Part shown: positions 38,473-47,816 of the stretch, in pieces | Layout of the letters: each line of letters begins with the position of its first letter | How positions within the stretch are numbered: position 1 is the stretch's first letter | Source of the DNA: Betaproteobacteria bacterium | GTDB lineage: Bacteria; Pseudomonadota; Gammaproteobacteria; Burkholderiales; Burkholderiaceae_A | Direction: 5' to 3' | Length of the DNA: 51,930 nt | NCBI GenBank assembly: GCA_016868305.1 | Contig: VGHK01000015.1 | Location: 1-51,930 of the forward strand | Translations under genes and position numbers: made by a program | The notes under the pieces: generated by a model | Database searches by the model: none | The model's input: the letters and a program-made list of their open reading frames with translations, nothing else | What the model was told of the DNA's origin: nothing

Positions 38473-39393
38473 ATGTCAATGGCCGACCGCGATGGATGGA
38501 TCTGGATGGATGGAGAGCTGGTGCCCTGGCGGGACGCTAAGATCCATGTCCTCACCCACTCGCTGCACTATGGAATGGCCGTATTCGAGGGGGTGCGTTG
38601 CTATGAAACCCAGACCGGCAGCGCGATCTTCCGGCTCCAGGACCACACCCAGCGTCTGCTGAACTCGGCAAAGATCTTTCAGATGAAGATCCCGTATGAG
38701 GCAGCGGTGTTAGAGGCCGCCCAAAAGGAAGTCGTGCGGCGTAACGATCTTAAGTCGTGCTACCTGCGGCCTATTGCCTGGATCGGCTCAGAAAAAATGG
38801 GCATCTCGGCGGTGGGCAACACTATTCATGTGTCGGTGGTTGCCTGGCCCTGGGGTGCCTACCTGGGCGAAGACGGGCTCGCCAAGGGTATTCGGGTCAA
38901 GACCTCGTCCTTTTCAAGGCACCATGTCAATGTCTCTCTGGTGCGCGCCAAGGCCTCGGGCTATTACATTAATTCGATTCTGGCCCACCAGGAGGTGGCC
39001 GCCAACGGTTACGACGAGGCCCTGCTGCTTGATACCGATGGCTATGCCTCTGAGGGGGCGGGGGAAAACCTGTTTATCGTGAAAGCGGGCAAGGTCTACA
39101 CGCCTGATCTCGCCTCGTGTCTCGACGGCATTACCCGCAGCACGGCAATAACGCTTGCCCAAGACCTTGGCCTTTCGGTCATCGAAAAGCGCATCACCCG
39201 TGATGAGATCTACTGCGCTGATGAGGCCTTCTTTACCGGCACGGCTGCCGAGGTAACCCCGATTCGGGAGCTCGATGATCGTGTTATTGGCCAGGGCCGT
39301 CGGGGCCCGGTAACGGAGAAGATTCAAGGCCTGTTTTTCGATGTGGTGGCCGGCCGTGCCCAGAAATATTCGGGCTGGCTAAGCCGAGTCTAA
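38473..39393 (+). CDS. ilvE: Branched-chain-amino-acid aminotransferase
   Basis: Class IV PLP aminotransferase making leucine, isoleucine and valine. Start ATG at 38473 with GGAGA seven bases upstream. The 306-residue product has WIWMDGELVPWRDAKIHVL, HYGMAVFEGVRCY, the PLP lysine in VSLVRAKASGYYINS, YASEGAGENLFIV, and FFTGTAAEVTPIREL. It is followed after 11 bp by a zinc-finger protein gene. Confidence 0.96.
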   Translation: MSMADRDGWIWMDGELVPWRDAKIHVLTHSLHYGMAVFEGVRCYETQTGSAIFRLQDHTQRLLNSAKIFQMKIPYEAAVLEAAQKEVVRRNDLKSCYLRPIAWIGSEKMGISAVGNTIHVSVVAWPWGAYLGEDGLAKGIRVKTSSFSRHHVNVSLVRAKASGYYINSILAHQEVAANGYDEALLLDTDGYASEGAGENLFIVKAGKVYTPDLASCLDGITRSTAITLAQDLGLSVIEKRITRDEIYCADEAFFTGTAAEVTPIRELDDRVIGQGRRGPVTEKIQGLFFDVVAGRAQKYSGWLSRV

Positions 39394-39404
39394 GGGTTCG
39401 TGCA

Positions 39405-39614
39405 ATGACACGATCTGGTGCCGATTTGGGCCCGGAGGCTGTGGTGGAGCTCACTGCGGCCGACCTGCCAGCCTACTGCCCCAATCCGCAGATGCCCTTG
39501 TGGAGCAGCCACCCCAGGGTGTTTCTTGACCTGTCAGAGGGCCAGGCCCGCTGCCCTTACTGCGGAACCGTGTATCAGCTCGCGGCGGGGCATCAGCCCA
39601 GCAGTTCGCATTAA
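39405..39614 (+). CDS. Small CHCC zinc-finger protein
   Basis: A 69-residue protein with Cys25, His36, Cys50 and Cys53 (CPNPQMPLWSSHPRVFLDL and ARCPYCGTVYQL), the zf-CHCC pattern also found in the NDUFS6 subunit of complex I. In Burkholderiales a protein like this follows ilvE; its role is not known. AAGGG lies eight bases before the ATG. The 144 bp after it (to moaC, convergent) hold no gene or clear terminator that I can see. Confidence 0.88.
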   Translation: MTRSGADLGPEAVVELTAADLPAYCPNPQMPLWSSHPRVFLDLSEGQARCPYCGTVYQLAAGHQPSSSH

Positions 39615-39758
39615 GTGCTGTACTGAGGGTCGCACTACGCGTTAAGCGTCGCACGCACCGAGGCAGGATCCTGCTCGTAACACTCTGTTGGCTGGCCTCT
39701 GCCAAGCGACGCAGCGACCTTCAATGCGGCAAAGCGCATGGTGGTCTTATAAGGGCGC

Positions 39759-40235
39759 TTACTCGGCGACAAAGCTGCCCGATTTCCCGCCATGCTTTTC
39801 TTCGAGCCGTACCTCGGAAATCACCATGTCCTTCTGCACGGCCTTGACCATATCGTAGATGGTGAGCAGGCCAATCTGCACCCCTGTGAGGGCCTCCATT
39901 TCGACGCCGGTCTTGCCCGTTGTGGCTGCCTGCACCCTGCACCAGATGCCCGGGGGATCTGCCTGCAGCGTAAATGCAACCGAAAGATGGCTAAGCGGCA
40001 GCGGGTGGCATAAGGGAATGAGGGTACTGGTGCGCTTTGCCGCCTGAATGGCAGCAATGCGGGCAACGCCAAGCACATCGCCTTTTTCTGCCGATCCCTG
40101 CCGAACCAAGTCGAGTACATCGGGTCTCATGCTAATGAACCCCCGAGCAACTGCCAGTCGGGCCGTTTCGGGCTTCTCAGAGATATCCACCATATGGGCT
40201 TGGCCCGAGGCGTCAAAATGGGTCAGACCAGTCAT
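39759..40235 (-). CDS. moaC: Cyclic pyranopterin monophosphate synthase MoaC
   Basis: Second enzyme of molybdenum-cofactor synthesis, acting after MoaA. The 158-residue product has [37 protein letters not shown] and [19 protein letters not shown], all standard MoaC blocks with the catalytic Lys/His/Glu. No other moa gene is in the window. Its start lies 18 bp from the divergent protease gene. Confidence 0.96.
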   Translation of the reverse strand: MTGLTHFDASGQAHMVDISEKPETARLAVARGFISMRPDVLDLVRQGSAEKGDVLGVARIAAIQAAKRTSTLIPLCHPLPLSHLSVAFTLQADPPGIWCRVQAATTGKTGVEMEALTGVQIGLLTIYDMVKAVQKDMVISEVRLEEKHGGKSGSFVAE

Positions 40236-40253
40236 GGTTCTATCATAGCCCGC

Positions 40254-41912
40254 ATGAGAGTACTTCTTTTCCGTTTAGGGGCGGTCTTCAGTCTGTTGGT
40301 TCTCGTTAGCGCCTGGTTGGAGTCGCCAAGGGCAAGCGGGGTGGGCCCGGCCCCTGGGCCAGCCGCCTCGCCCGCTCCTCTGCCCGCCCTGGGGGAGACG
40401 TCCACAGATGTTCTGTCCGGTGCCGCCGAGCGCCGACTCGGGCGGTCTATTTTTGAGCAGCTGCTCAGGGCGCGGGTGGTGCACGATGACCCTGAGGCCC
40501 AGGACTATCTCCAGGTGCAGGCCTCCCGGCTATTGTCTGCAGCGCTTGCGCGCAGCGAACTCGGCGCAGAGGCCGGACTGCTTCCCGAAGACTTTCGGTT
40601 TTTTCTCGTAAAGGACCCGAGTATTAATGCCTTTGCCCTGCCGGGGGGGTATATCGGGGTGCACACCGGCCTAGTGGTTCAGTCGGCGCGTGAGTCTGAG
40701 CTGATGTCGGTGCTCGCCCACGAGATCGGGCATGTCACGCAGCGCCATATTGCCCGGCTGTTTGGTCAGCAGCGTCAGTCGTCCGGGGTGATGATTGCTG
40801 CCGCCCTCTTAGCCGCAATTGCCGCGGCCAGCAGCCCGGACGCGGCTATGGGCATTGTCTCACTGGGGCAGACGGTGGCGGTGCGAGAACAGCTCGCGTT
40901 TTCGCGGGATGCCGAGCGCGAGGCGGATCGTATTGGCCTGCTTCTGCTTGAAGAGTCTGGCTTTGCGCCCGAGGCTATGGCCGAGCTTTTTCAGAAGCTG
41001 TCTCAGGCGGGAAGGTATTACGAGTCTGCAGCGCCATCCTGGCTGCGAAGCCACCCCCTAACCTTAGAGCGAATCGCGGACGTACAGGCCCGCCTGCAGG
41101 CCCGGGCAGCCCCCTTCAGACCGCAAGGGCCTGAGGCTTCTGGCAGCCTGGAGTTCGCATGGATTCGGCAGCGGCTTGCGGCAACCGCAGACCAGTCCGT
41201 CAATGGCCTTGCCCGATCGGCAACACTGCTTGCTACCCAGCGTGCGGACCCAGTGTTTGCTGCTGCAGCAGATCAGGCAAGACTCGCCTATGGCCAGGCC
41301 TGGGTTGCGCTTGGGCAGGGCGATAGCGCTGCCGCTCGGGCGTTTATTGATCAATCGATGAACGCTGCGGCCCAGGCAGATAATGCCGCGCGCAGGAAGG
41401 GCGATACAGATGCTGGTCCGGGAATCATAACGCTGGCCCAGCCTTTCTGGGCCTTGGCCAAGGCACGCGCCTGGCAGCAGTCCGGTCAGCCGGCCAATGC
41501 CCTCACCGAGGTAGAGGCGGCATTGCTTGCCAGCCCGCAGTCTATTGCCACTCGGGCACTGGTGCGGGTGGCGATTACCGTGGAGCTAGACCTTGGTCGC
41601 GCACAGCCTGCCCTCACCCGTGCCCGTTGGTTATCTACCCACTGGCCCCATGATGCGGAGGCATGGCGGCTGCATGCCCAGGCAGCTGCAGCGGCCAGTC
41701 GCCTAACCGAGGCGCATGCAGCCCAGGCTGAACGTTATGTGCTGCAGGGGGGCCTGGCTGCTGCCTTAGAGCAGCTTGCTCTGGCGCGAAAGGCCGCAGG
41801 CACCGCCTCTGGATCTGGAGACCAGTTTATGTCTTTGTCTCGGATCGATGCCCGAATTGGGCAGCTTCGCCAAGAGATGCTGCGGCTAAAAGAAGAGGGT
41901 CGCCAGCCCTAA
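40254..41912 (+). CDS. bepA: Periplasmic M48 metalloprotease with TPR-like C-terminus (BepA-like)
   Basis: An N-terminal signal segment (residues 4-22) is followed by an M48 peptidase domain with the zinc motif [12 protein letters not shown] (His156, Glu157, His160), the third ligand in [12 protein letters not shown], and a helical C-terminal half that resembles TPR repeats. BepA (YfgC) checks LptD and BAM assembly in the periplasm. The 552 residues match. The gene starts at the ATG at 40254; the upstream part of the frame overlaps moaC. Its 3' end overlaps mgtE by 27 bp. Confidence 0.93.
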   Translation: MRVLLFRLGAVFSLLVLVSAWLESPRASGVGPAPGPAASPAPLPALGETSTDVLSGAAERRLGRSIFEQLLRARVVHDDPEAQDYLQVQASRLLSAALARSELGAEAGLLPEDFRFFLVKDPSINAFALPGGYIGVHTGLVVQSARESELMSVLAHEIGHVTQRHIARLFGQQRQSSGVMIAAALLAAIAAASSPDAAMGIVSLGQTVAVREQLAFSRDAEREADRIGLLLLEESGFAPEAMAELFQKLSQAGRYYESAAPSWLRSHPLTLERIADVQARLQARAAPFRPQGPEASGSLEFAWIRQRLAATADQSVNGLARSATLLATQRADPVFAAAADQARLAYGQAWVALGQGDSAAARAFIDQSMNAAAQADNAARRKGDTDAGPGIITLAQPFWALAKARAWQQSGQPANALTEVEAALLASPQSIATRALVRVAITVELDLGRAQPALTRARWLSTHWPHDAEAWRLHAQAAAAASRLTEAHAAQAERYVLQGGLAAALEQLALARKAAGTASGSGDQFMSLSRIDARIGQLRQEMLRLKEEGRQP

Positions 41913-43346
41913 AAAAATAAAGAACCCCATCGAGTCGGTGCTAAAGGTAAGAAGTACCGAGGCCCCGAGCGCCGGGTCGCGCCCCAGCTTTTGCAGCAGC
42001 ATGGGCACAAAGATGGCAATCAGGGCGGCAATCAGGAGGTTGAGCATAATCGCCAGTATCATGGTGAGCCCCAGTAGCATTCCCTGATCCGACCCCGAGT
42101 AGAGCCACCAGGCGAATAGCCCGGCCACAAGCCCCCAGACCAGGCCGTTGAGTGCGGCGATCGAGAGCTCTTTGGCAAAGAGCCGAGAGAGATTACTTGC
42201 TGTCACCTGTCCAAGCGCCATGGAGCGAATAAAGATGGTCATGGTCTGGTTACCAGTGTTCCCAGCAATGCCCGCCACAATCGGCATGAGCGCGGCAAGG
42301 GCCACCACCTTTTCAATCGTGCCCTCGAAGGCGCCGATCACGCGCGAGGCAAAAAACGCGGTGCAGAGGTTTAAGGCGAGCCAGAGCCAGCGGTTGCGGG
42401 CCGAGGCCCAGATGGAGGCAAACAGGTCTTCCTCTTCGCGCAGGCCTGCCTGGGCAAGCACGTCAGAGTCGCCTTCCTCGCGAATCACATCGACTACCTC
42501 AGAGACCGTCAGGCGGCCAATGAGCTTGCCATGTTCATCAACAACCGGTGCCGATACCAGGTCGTAGCGCTGAAACGCCTGGGCGGCCCCAAAGGCATCG
42601 TCGCGGGCATTGAGTGAGAGAAGGTCATGCCGCATAACCTCGGCCACCAGGGTCTCTGGCTCGTTGAGCAGTAGCTGATCGATCGATAAGGCTCCCCGAA
42701 GATGCTCCTTTCGGTCGACGACAAAGACCTGGTCCGTATGGGCCGGCAGCGCCTCAAACCGCCGCAGGTAGCGCAAGACAACCTCAAGCGTGACATCGTC
42801 CCGAATCGTGACCATCTCGAAGTCCATACGGGCTCCGACGCTGTCCTCGGGATACGACATTGCCGCCCGCAGCTGCTCCCGCTCCTCAATGGTCAGTCCC
42901 TGGCGCACGCGTTCGACGACATCAAACGGGAGTTCCTCGGCCATGGCTGCCAGGTCGTCGGTATCCAGAGACTGGGCCATCTGAATCAGGGCGCTGCGGG
43001 ACATCATCTCGATGATCGGGGCCCGCACGGCGGGGCTGAGTTCGACCAGGACCGGGCCGTGACGATTCTCATGCACCAGGGGCCAGAGCAGCTCGCGTTG
43101 CTCCCGCGGAAGAGCCTCAAGCACATAGGCGATATCGGCTGCATGCAGGGGCGCGATGCGGGCCGCCAGGGTGTTTCGCTGCTGCTTGGCGACCAACTGC
43201 TCGACTAAGGCCTGGCGCTCCGGCTCGGTGGGATGCTGCTCGCGATGGACCAGCTCGGCCTCGACCTTTAGCCGGGCCAGCAGGTCTTGAATTTCCGCCA
43301 AGGCCCGGTGGGCCGCCTCGGGCTCGCGGGGTAGGGCAGTGTTCAT
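41886..43346 (-). CDS. mgtE: Magnesium transporter MgtE
   Basis: The 486-residue protein has the MgtE order: N-terminal helical domain (about 30-135, HAADIAYVLEALPREQRELL), a CBS pair (about 140-265, ALPAHTDQVFVVDRKEHLRG and VSAPVVDEHGKLIGRLTV), and a five-helix membrane domain with PIVAGIAGNTGNQTMTIFIRS. It conducts Mg2+ and is gated by Mg2+ binding to the cytosolic part. Its ATG overlaps the stop of the rnb-aroE fusion gene as ATGA. Confidence 0.95.
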   Translation of the reverse strand: MNTALPREPEAAHRALAEIQDLLARLKVEAELVHREQHPTEPERQALVEQLVAKQQRNTLAARIAPLHAADIAYVLEALPREQRELLWPLVHENRHGPVLVELSPAVRAPIIEMMSRSALIQMAQSLDTDDLAAMAEELPFDVVERVRQGLTIEEREQLRAAMSYPEDSVGARMDFEMVTIRDDVTLEVVLRYLRRFEALPAHTDQVFVVDRKEHLRGALSIDQLLLNEPETLVAEVMRHDLLSLNARDDAFGAAQAFQRYDLVSAPVVDEHGKLIGRLTVSEVVDVIREEGDSDVLAQAGLREEEDLFASIWASARNRWLWLALNLCTAFFASRVIGAFEGTIEKVVALAALMPIVAGIAGNTGNQTMTIFIRSMALGQVTASNLSRLFAKELSIAALNGLVWGLVAGLFAWWLYSGSDQGMLLGLTMILAIMLNLLIAALIAIFVPMLLQKLGRDPALGASVLLTFSTDSMGFFIFLGLATLFF

Positions 43347-46288
43347 GCGTCAGACTCCAGCGCGGCCACTAGGGCCTCGCGCACCGGCTCAGTATCCGGG
43401 CGCTGTCCTGTCCACAGAAAAAAGCTTTCGGCGGCCTGCTCCACCAGCATTCCCAGGCCGTCGGCACAAAGCGGGGCGCCAGCCGCCCGGGCCTGGCCGA
43501 GGAATACCTCGGCCTTAGGGCCATACATCAGGTCAAGGACCAGTTGCGCGCTTGTGAAGATACGGGGATGCACTGCAAGGCTGGCACCTTCGAGGCTCGC
43601 GGCAGTGGCGTTGATCACCAGACTGGGCCAGGGGCTGCCGTCCGGTAGGGTTTCGGCCTGCAGGGCATCAAGGCCCAACGGAATGAGAGGCGCAGACAGG
43701 GAGTGGTTCATTTGCTCGGCTAGGGCGATGGCCTTTTCAACCGACCGGTTGGCCAGCACGATTCGCTGCAGACCGGCGTCGCGAAACGGGCTGATCAGAC
43801 CCCGGGTGGCCCCGCCAGCGCCAATAATGAGCACCTCGTTGCCGTTGAGCCCACCGTCTCCCAGGATGCGGGTCAGGTCGCGCACCAGACCAATACCGTC
43901 GGTGTTGTCGGCCGACCATGATCCCCCTTCGGCCGCCTCGCCTGTCTGGTTTGTCTCTGCAACGCGCACCAGCGTATTGACCGCGCCGGCCGCCTGGGCC
44001 CGCGGCGCGATATTCCAGCCACGGGTCTGGGCGAGCGCGAAGGCAGCCTCCTTTAAGGGAATGGTGAGGTTAAGCCCCTTGTAGCCCTCTGCCCAGAGAC
44101 GGTCGAGCGTCTGGGCAAGGGCCTCTGCCGAGGTCTCAATCCGGTCGTACTGCAGGGCCGCTTCAGACTGGCCTGCAAAGGCATGGTGGATGAAGGGTGA
44201 GCGGCTATGGGCAATGGGTGAGCCCAGCACCGCGTAATGATCAACCCGTGATTCCTTCAGAATGCCCTGGCCGCGTGCCTCGAGATGGATATCGAGCGCA
44301 TCGCCACTGAGGAGTTCGACCTGGACCTCGGTTCCGGGCGCAAGCTGGGACCAGTCTGGCAGACGAACGATCGCTGGGGCACGGCGCAGCCTGAAGAGTC
44401 CCTCCCGGCCAGCTACCGCAGGCTCGATGATCGGCGGCTGGTCTGGGCTACGTGACCAGGATTCGGTTGGCATACCGGCCTGCGCCCCAAGCCACCGAAT
44501 GCTCCAGTACCGCTCCATCTGGGTCTGAAACTCAGCGTATCGGTCATAGCAGGCGTCGAAATGCGCGAGGTCGGCATAGAGCGAGGCATCGGCCTGGCGA
44601 AACACCGCCCGTCGCTGCCCGAGCACTGCCAGAAGCTGCCACTGGTTGATCAGGTCGCTATAGCGCCGCAGCGGTGAGGTGGACCAAGCGTAGTGGCTGA
44701 CACCGAGCCCTTGGTGCGGGCCTGGGCTTGTCTGCATGCGCACGCGCCCAAAGGTCTGGCAGCGGTAGATTCCGGGCAACTGGGCAAGTGCCAGGGCCTC
44801 ACCCCAGGCCACATTGGTCGCGATCATGAATTCTGAGACCAGAATATCGAGTGCGGATCCGCGGCGGCGCAGGCTGATCTCGGGAGTGCCCAGCCCCAGC
44901 TGATGGGCCCGGGGATCGTCGTGCCAGCGAACGCTTAGCTGAAAGTCGGTGCGGCCGGTGGGCTCGGGCTTGCCGCGTGCGGTTTCGCGCGCCCTGCGCA
45001 GCCCACGGGCGAGAAACAGCAGAGGCAGCAGCCCCGTCCATGGCAGGTCGGCGCATTGCGGCCGGGCTGGCGTATCAAGTGCTTCGGGCTGCACGGTCTC
45101 TAAGGTCTGGGTCAATGTCTCAAACCCCTCCTCCCAGTCTCCGTGACGAATGTTCTGGGCGATCTCTACTGTCTCTACGCAGCTCGTCTGGCGAAGACGC
45201 TCGCCTTGGGGGGAGAATTCTAAGTATAAGGAGACCGCAGGCACCCGAGCGCCCGCATCCAGCGAGGCCAGGGCGATAGCCTCTGGCGGCAGCATGGTGA
45301 TCTTTTCCCCAGGAAAGTAGACCGTTGAGGCCCGGTCGCGCGCCCACTGGCCCAGAGCGCTTTCAGGCTCAATGAGCAGGCCCGGGGCTGCGATATGAAT
45401 GCCCACCCGCCAGCCCGAAAACACTGGCTCGGCTGCGGTGCCCTCCTGATCAGGCGTTGGCGCGTAGAGGGGTACCAGAGAGAATGCATCATCGACCTCA
45501 AAGGTATCGGCATCGTCAATCGAATAGGCAACTGCCTGGGCCTGCGGAAGGCTTTGCAGCAGGGCCGCCTTGCGGTGGGCCAGGGCGGCGAGGTCGAGGC
45601 TGGCAGGCCCTTCGGCATGGGGGTGGGCAAGACCCTCGGTAAGAAATCGAGCCCGGTGCAGGGTATAGGCGCTGGGCAGGGCTCCGCGACTGAGCAATAA
45701 ACGGGAAGGCGTGGTCTGCAGGGTGTGGGCCGCCGATTCGAGGGCCTTGTAGGCGATCGACTGCTTGTCGGGTCGAATGAGCAGGCCCAGGGCCTGACTG
45801 GCGATTTCCTGCGGCAGGGGATCGGTTCCCGCAACAATGGCCTCGGTAAGCTGTGCCTGGGCCTCTGCTGCGAGCCGCTTGCGTTCGGCCCCGGCAAGCG
45901 CCGCCTGCAGGGCCTCTGGCGGCGCCCGCCGAAATACCCCCTTGCCACGCCGATAGAAGTACATGGGGGCGCCGTGCAGGGCAAAGGCCAGGCTTGCCTG
46001 GTCCAGGGCGGATGCCTGGCTGCCATAGACTTCTTGCGAAAATTGGGCAAAGCCGAAGTCATCGTCCGGGGCACACTGCCAGAGAAAGTCTGGGTCAAGC
46101 TCTGCGGCCTGTGACTGGGCCTGACTCAGAAATGCCTCGGCCTCGGGCGTGGCAAACTCCAAGAGGCACTGGGCCTGCTTGACCTTTACCCTGCGGCCCG
46201 AGCCAAGCTCGATCTGCAGGCTGGCCTCGGCCTTGGTCAGGATGCGTCCGGCCCGGTACTGGCCCGCATCTTCAAAAAGGCAGTGCAT
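43343..46288 (-). CDS. In-frame fusion: RNase II-type exoribonuclease + shikimate dehydrogenase (AroE)
   Basis: One open frame of 981 codons joins two enzymes. Residues 1 to about 675 match the Burkholderiales RNase II/RNB protein: ALHGAPMYFYRRGKG, the RNB catalytic block YSIDDADTFEVDDAF (255-269), VYFPGEKITMLPPEAI and a short S1-like end (LPDWSQLAPGTEVQVELL). Residues 683-981 are a full AroE: GSPIAHSRSP (689-698), catalytic Lys746 in NLTIPLKEA, Asp797 in NTDGIGL, the NADP loop GAGGATRG (823-830). AroE reduces 3-dehydroshikimate in aromatic synthesis. In related genomes, as I recall, rnb and aroE are adjacent but separate genes. No ATG, GTG or TTG starts AroE in frame at the junction (near 44242). 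Biological fusion and loss of a stop by sequencing error remain the two explanations. Confidence 0.9.
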   Translation of the reverse strand: MHCLFEDAGQYRAGRILTKAEASLQIELGSGRRVKVKQAQCLLEFATPEAEAFLSQAQSQAAELDPDFLWQCAPDDDFGFAQFSQEVYGSQASALDQASLAFALHGAPMYFYRRGKGVFRRAPPEALQAALAGAERKRLAAEAQAQLTEAIVAGTDPLPQEIASQALGLLIRPDKQSIAYKALESAAHTLQTTPSRLLLSRGALPSAYTLHRARFLTEGLAHPHAEGPASLDLAALAHRKAALLQSLPQAQAVAYSIDDADTFEVDDAFSLVPLYAPTPDQEGTAAEPVFSGWRVGIHIAAPGLLIEPESALGQWARDRASTVYFPGEKITMLPPEAIALASLDAGARVPAVSLYLEFSPQGERLRQTSCVETVEIAQNIRHGDWEEGFETLTQTLETVQPEALDTPARPQCADLPWTGLLPLLFLARGLRRARETARGKPEPTGRTDFQLSVRWHDDPRAHQLGLGTPEISLRRRGSALDILVSEFMIATNVAWGEALALAQLPGIYRCQTFGRVRMQTSPGPHQGLGVSHYAWSTSPLRRYSDLINQWQLLAVLGQRRAVFRQADASLYADLAHFDACYDRYAEFQTQMERYWSIRWLGAQAGMPTESWSRSPDQPPIIEPAVAGREGLFRLRRAPAIVRLPDWSQLAPGTEVQVELLSGDALDIHLEARGQGILKESRVDHYAVLGSPIAHSRSPFIHHAFAGQSEAALQYDRIETSAEALAQTLDRLWAEGYKGLNLTIPLKEAAFALAQTRGWNIAPRAQAAGAVNTLVRVAETNQTGEAAEGGSWSADNTDGIGLVRDLTRILGDGGLNGNEVLIIGAGGATRGLISPFRDAGLQRIVLANRSVEKAIALAEQMNHSLSAPLIPLGLDALQAETLPDGSPWPSLVINATAASLEGASLAVHPRIFTSAQLVLDLMYGPKAEVFLGQARAAGAPLCADGLGMLVEQAAESFFLWTGQRPDTEPVREALVAALESDA

Positions 46289-46302
46289 GGCCCTTGCGTG
46301 CG

Positions 46303-47784
46303 CTAGCCTACAGCCGCCCTGGCGCTACTGTCCGAGCCGGTGCTATTAGAGGTATGCGCGTTGGGCGACTGGCAAGCAGCCAGCGTGGCCAGGAGCCGCT
46401 CATGAATACCGCCAAAGGCACCGTTGCTCATGACCAGGATGTCGTCTCCTGCCTGGGCCTCACGGCAGACTGCCTCGATGAGCACCGCCAGGCTGTCAAA
46501 GGCCTGGGCCTTGCTGCCCAAGGGCGCAAGGGCCTCGCCCAGAGACCAGTCTAGTCCGCCCGAAAAGCCAAAGACCGCATGGGCCTGGGCCAAGGATTCG
46601 GCCAACCGCGCACGCATGACCCCCATTTTCATGGTGTTCGACCGCGGTTCGAGCACCGCCAGAATGCGTCCCCCGGGCCGCTGATGGCGCTGCAGGCCCT
46701 GCAGGGTGGTGGCGATGGCAGTGGGGTGATGGGCAAAGTCATCAAAGATCCGCACCCCGGACCGCTCCCCGCGCAACTGCATTCGTCGCTTGATGCCACG
46801 AAAACCGGGGACTGCCGCGATCAGGTCTGCGATCGGCGCCCCCAGTGAGACGGCCGCTCCAAGGGCTGCCGCCAGATTGGCCCGGTTGTGATCCCCCCAG
46901 AGCGGGCTGGTGACAATACCTTGGGGCTCGCCGTCTAGCCATACTTCGAGCCGGTCACGGCCCGAGTCGTCAGGCGTCGTGGCCACGAGCCGCAGCCGAG
47001 CGGAAGGCTCTGGGGTTGTGTCTGAGCCGTCCCGGGCCGGTGCGCCCTCGGCATGGTCAAACCGATAGACCGGGCTGTAGTGTCCCTTGGCAAGAACCCT
47101 CTCGAGGGCCGACTCCTTGGCCTTTACCCAGAGCGCTCCTGCCGAGGGAAGGGTGCGCACCCAGTGGTGAAACTGGGTCTCAATCGCGGCGAGATCCGCA
47201 AAGATGTCTGCATGATCGAACTCGAGGTTATTGAGGATCGCCACCTCTGCCCGGTAGTGCAGAAACTTTGACCGCTTGTCAAAAAAAGCCGTGTCGTATT
47301 CGTCGGCTTCTATAACAAAAGGCGCCCCGTCTGCAGCCGAACGGGCAGACACTCCAAAGTTTTCGGGAACCCCGCCGATCAGAAACCCCGGCGATAGCCC
47401 GCAGGCATCGAGCAGGTAGGCCAAAAGCGCAGACGTTGTGGTCTTGCCATGGGTGCCAGAGACGGCTGCAAGTCGTGTCGGGCCAAGCACATGGTCAGCC
47501 ATAAACTGCGGGCCGGAGACCATGGGCAGCTTGCGGTTAAGAATTTCTTCGATTAGCGGCAGACCTCTTCGCGCGACATTGCCTACTACCCAGAGGTCTG
47601 GCTTGAGTGCGAGCTGATCTGCTGCAAAGCCCTCGATGAGGTTAATACCGGCCTGGGCGAGCTGGTCGCTCATCGGGGGATAGACCTGGGCATCACAGCC
47701 GGTCACGGTATAGCCCTTGGCCCGGGCAAGCTGCGCCACGCCTCCCATGAATGTGCCACAGATCCCGATGATGTGAATATGCAT
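46303..47784 (-). CDS. mpl: UDP-MurNAc:L-alanyl-gamma-D-glutamyl-meso-DAP ligase
   Basis: Peptidoglycan-recycling ligase that attaches the recovered tripeptide to UDP-MurNAc. The product begins MHIHIIGICGTFMGGVAQLA (start at 47784), followed by the ATP loop SGTHGKTTTSALLAYLL, IEADEYDTAFFDKRSKFLHY and DDFAHHPTAIATTL of the Mur ligase family; the DEYDTAFFDKRSKF block separates Mpl from MurC. It is 493 residues. It is divergent from the hypothetical gene at 47817 across 32 bp. Confidence 0.95.
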   Translation of the reverse strand: MHIHIIGICGTFMGGVAQLARAKGYTVTGCDAQVYPPMSDQLAQAGINLIEGFAADQLALKPDLWVVGNVARRGLPLIEEILNRKLPMVSGPQFMADHVLGPTRLAAVSGTHGKTTTSALLAYLLDACGLSPGFLIGGVPENFGVSARSAADGAPFVIEADEYDTAFFDKRSKFLHYRAEVAILNNLEFDHADIFADLAAIETQFHHWVRTLPSAGALWVKAKESALERVLAKGHYSPVYRFDHAEGAPARDGSDTTPEPSARLRLVATTPDDSGRDRLEVWLDGEPQGIVTSPLWGDHNRANLAAALGAAVSLGAPIADLIAAVPGFRGIKRRMQLRGERSGVRIFDDFAHHPTAIATTLQGLQRHQRPGGRILAVLEPRSNTMKMGVMRARLAESLAQAHAVFGFSGGLDWSLGEALAPLGSKAQAFDSLAVLIEAVCREAQAGDDILVMSNGAFGGIHERLLATLAACQSPNAHTSNSTGSDSSARAAVG

Positions 47785-47816
47785 GCGGCATTGTACGACC
47801 GGCATAATGACGCGCT

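Noticed and set aside
45530-45583. Glu in place of an Asp in the RNB catalytic block (IDDADTFEVDDA)
   Set aside because: E. coli RNase II and RNase R have Asp at this position, but I recall Glu in RNB proteins of this subfamily, so I do not treat it as inactivation.
45220-46098. 292-codon minus-strand frame inside the rnb part of the fusion gene
   Set aside because: It overlaps the RNase II domain in another frame on the same strand, is Arg/Pro/Ser-rich without family resemblance, and is a shadow of the real gene.
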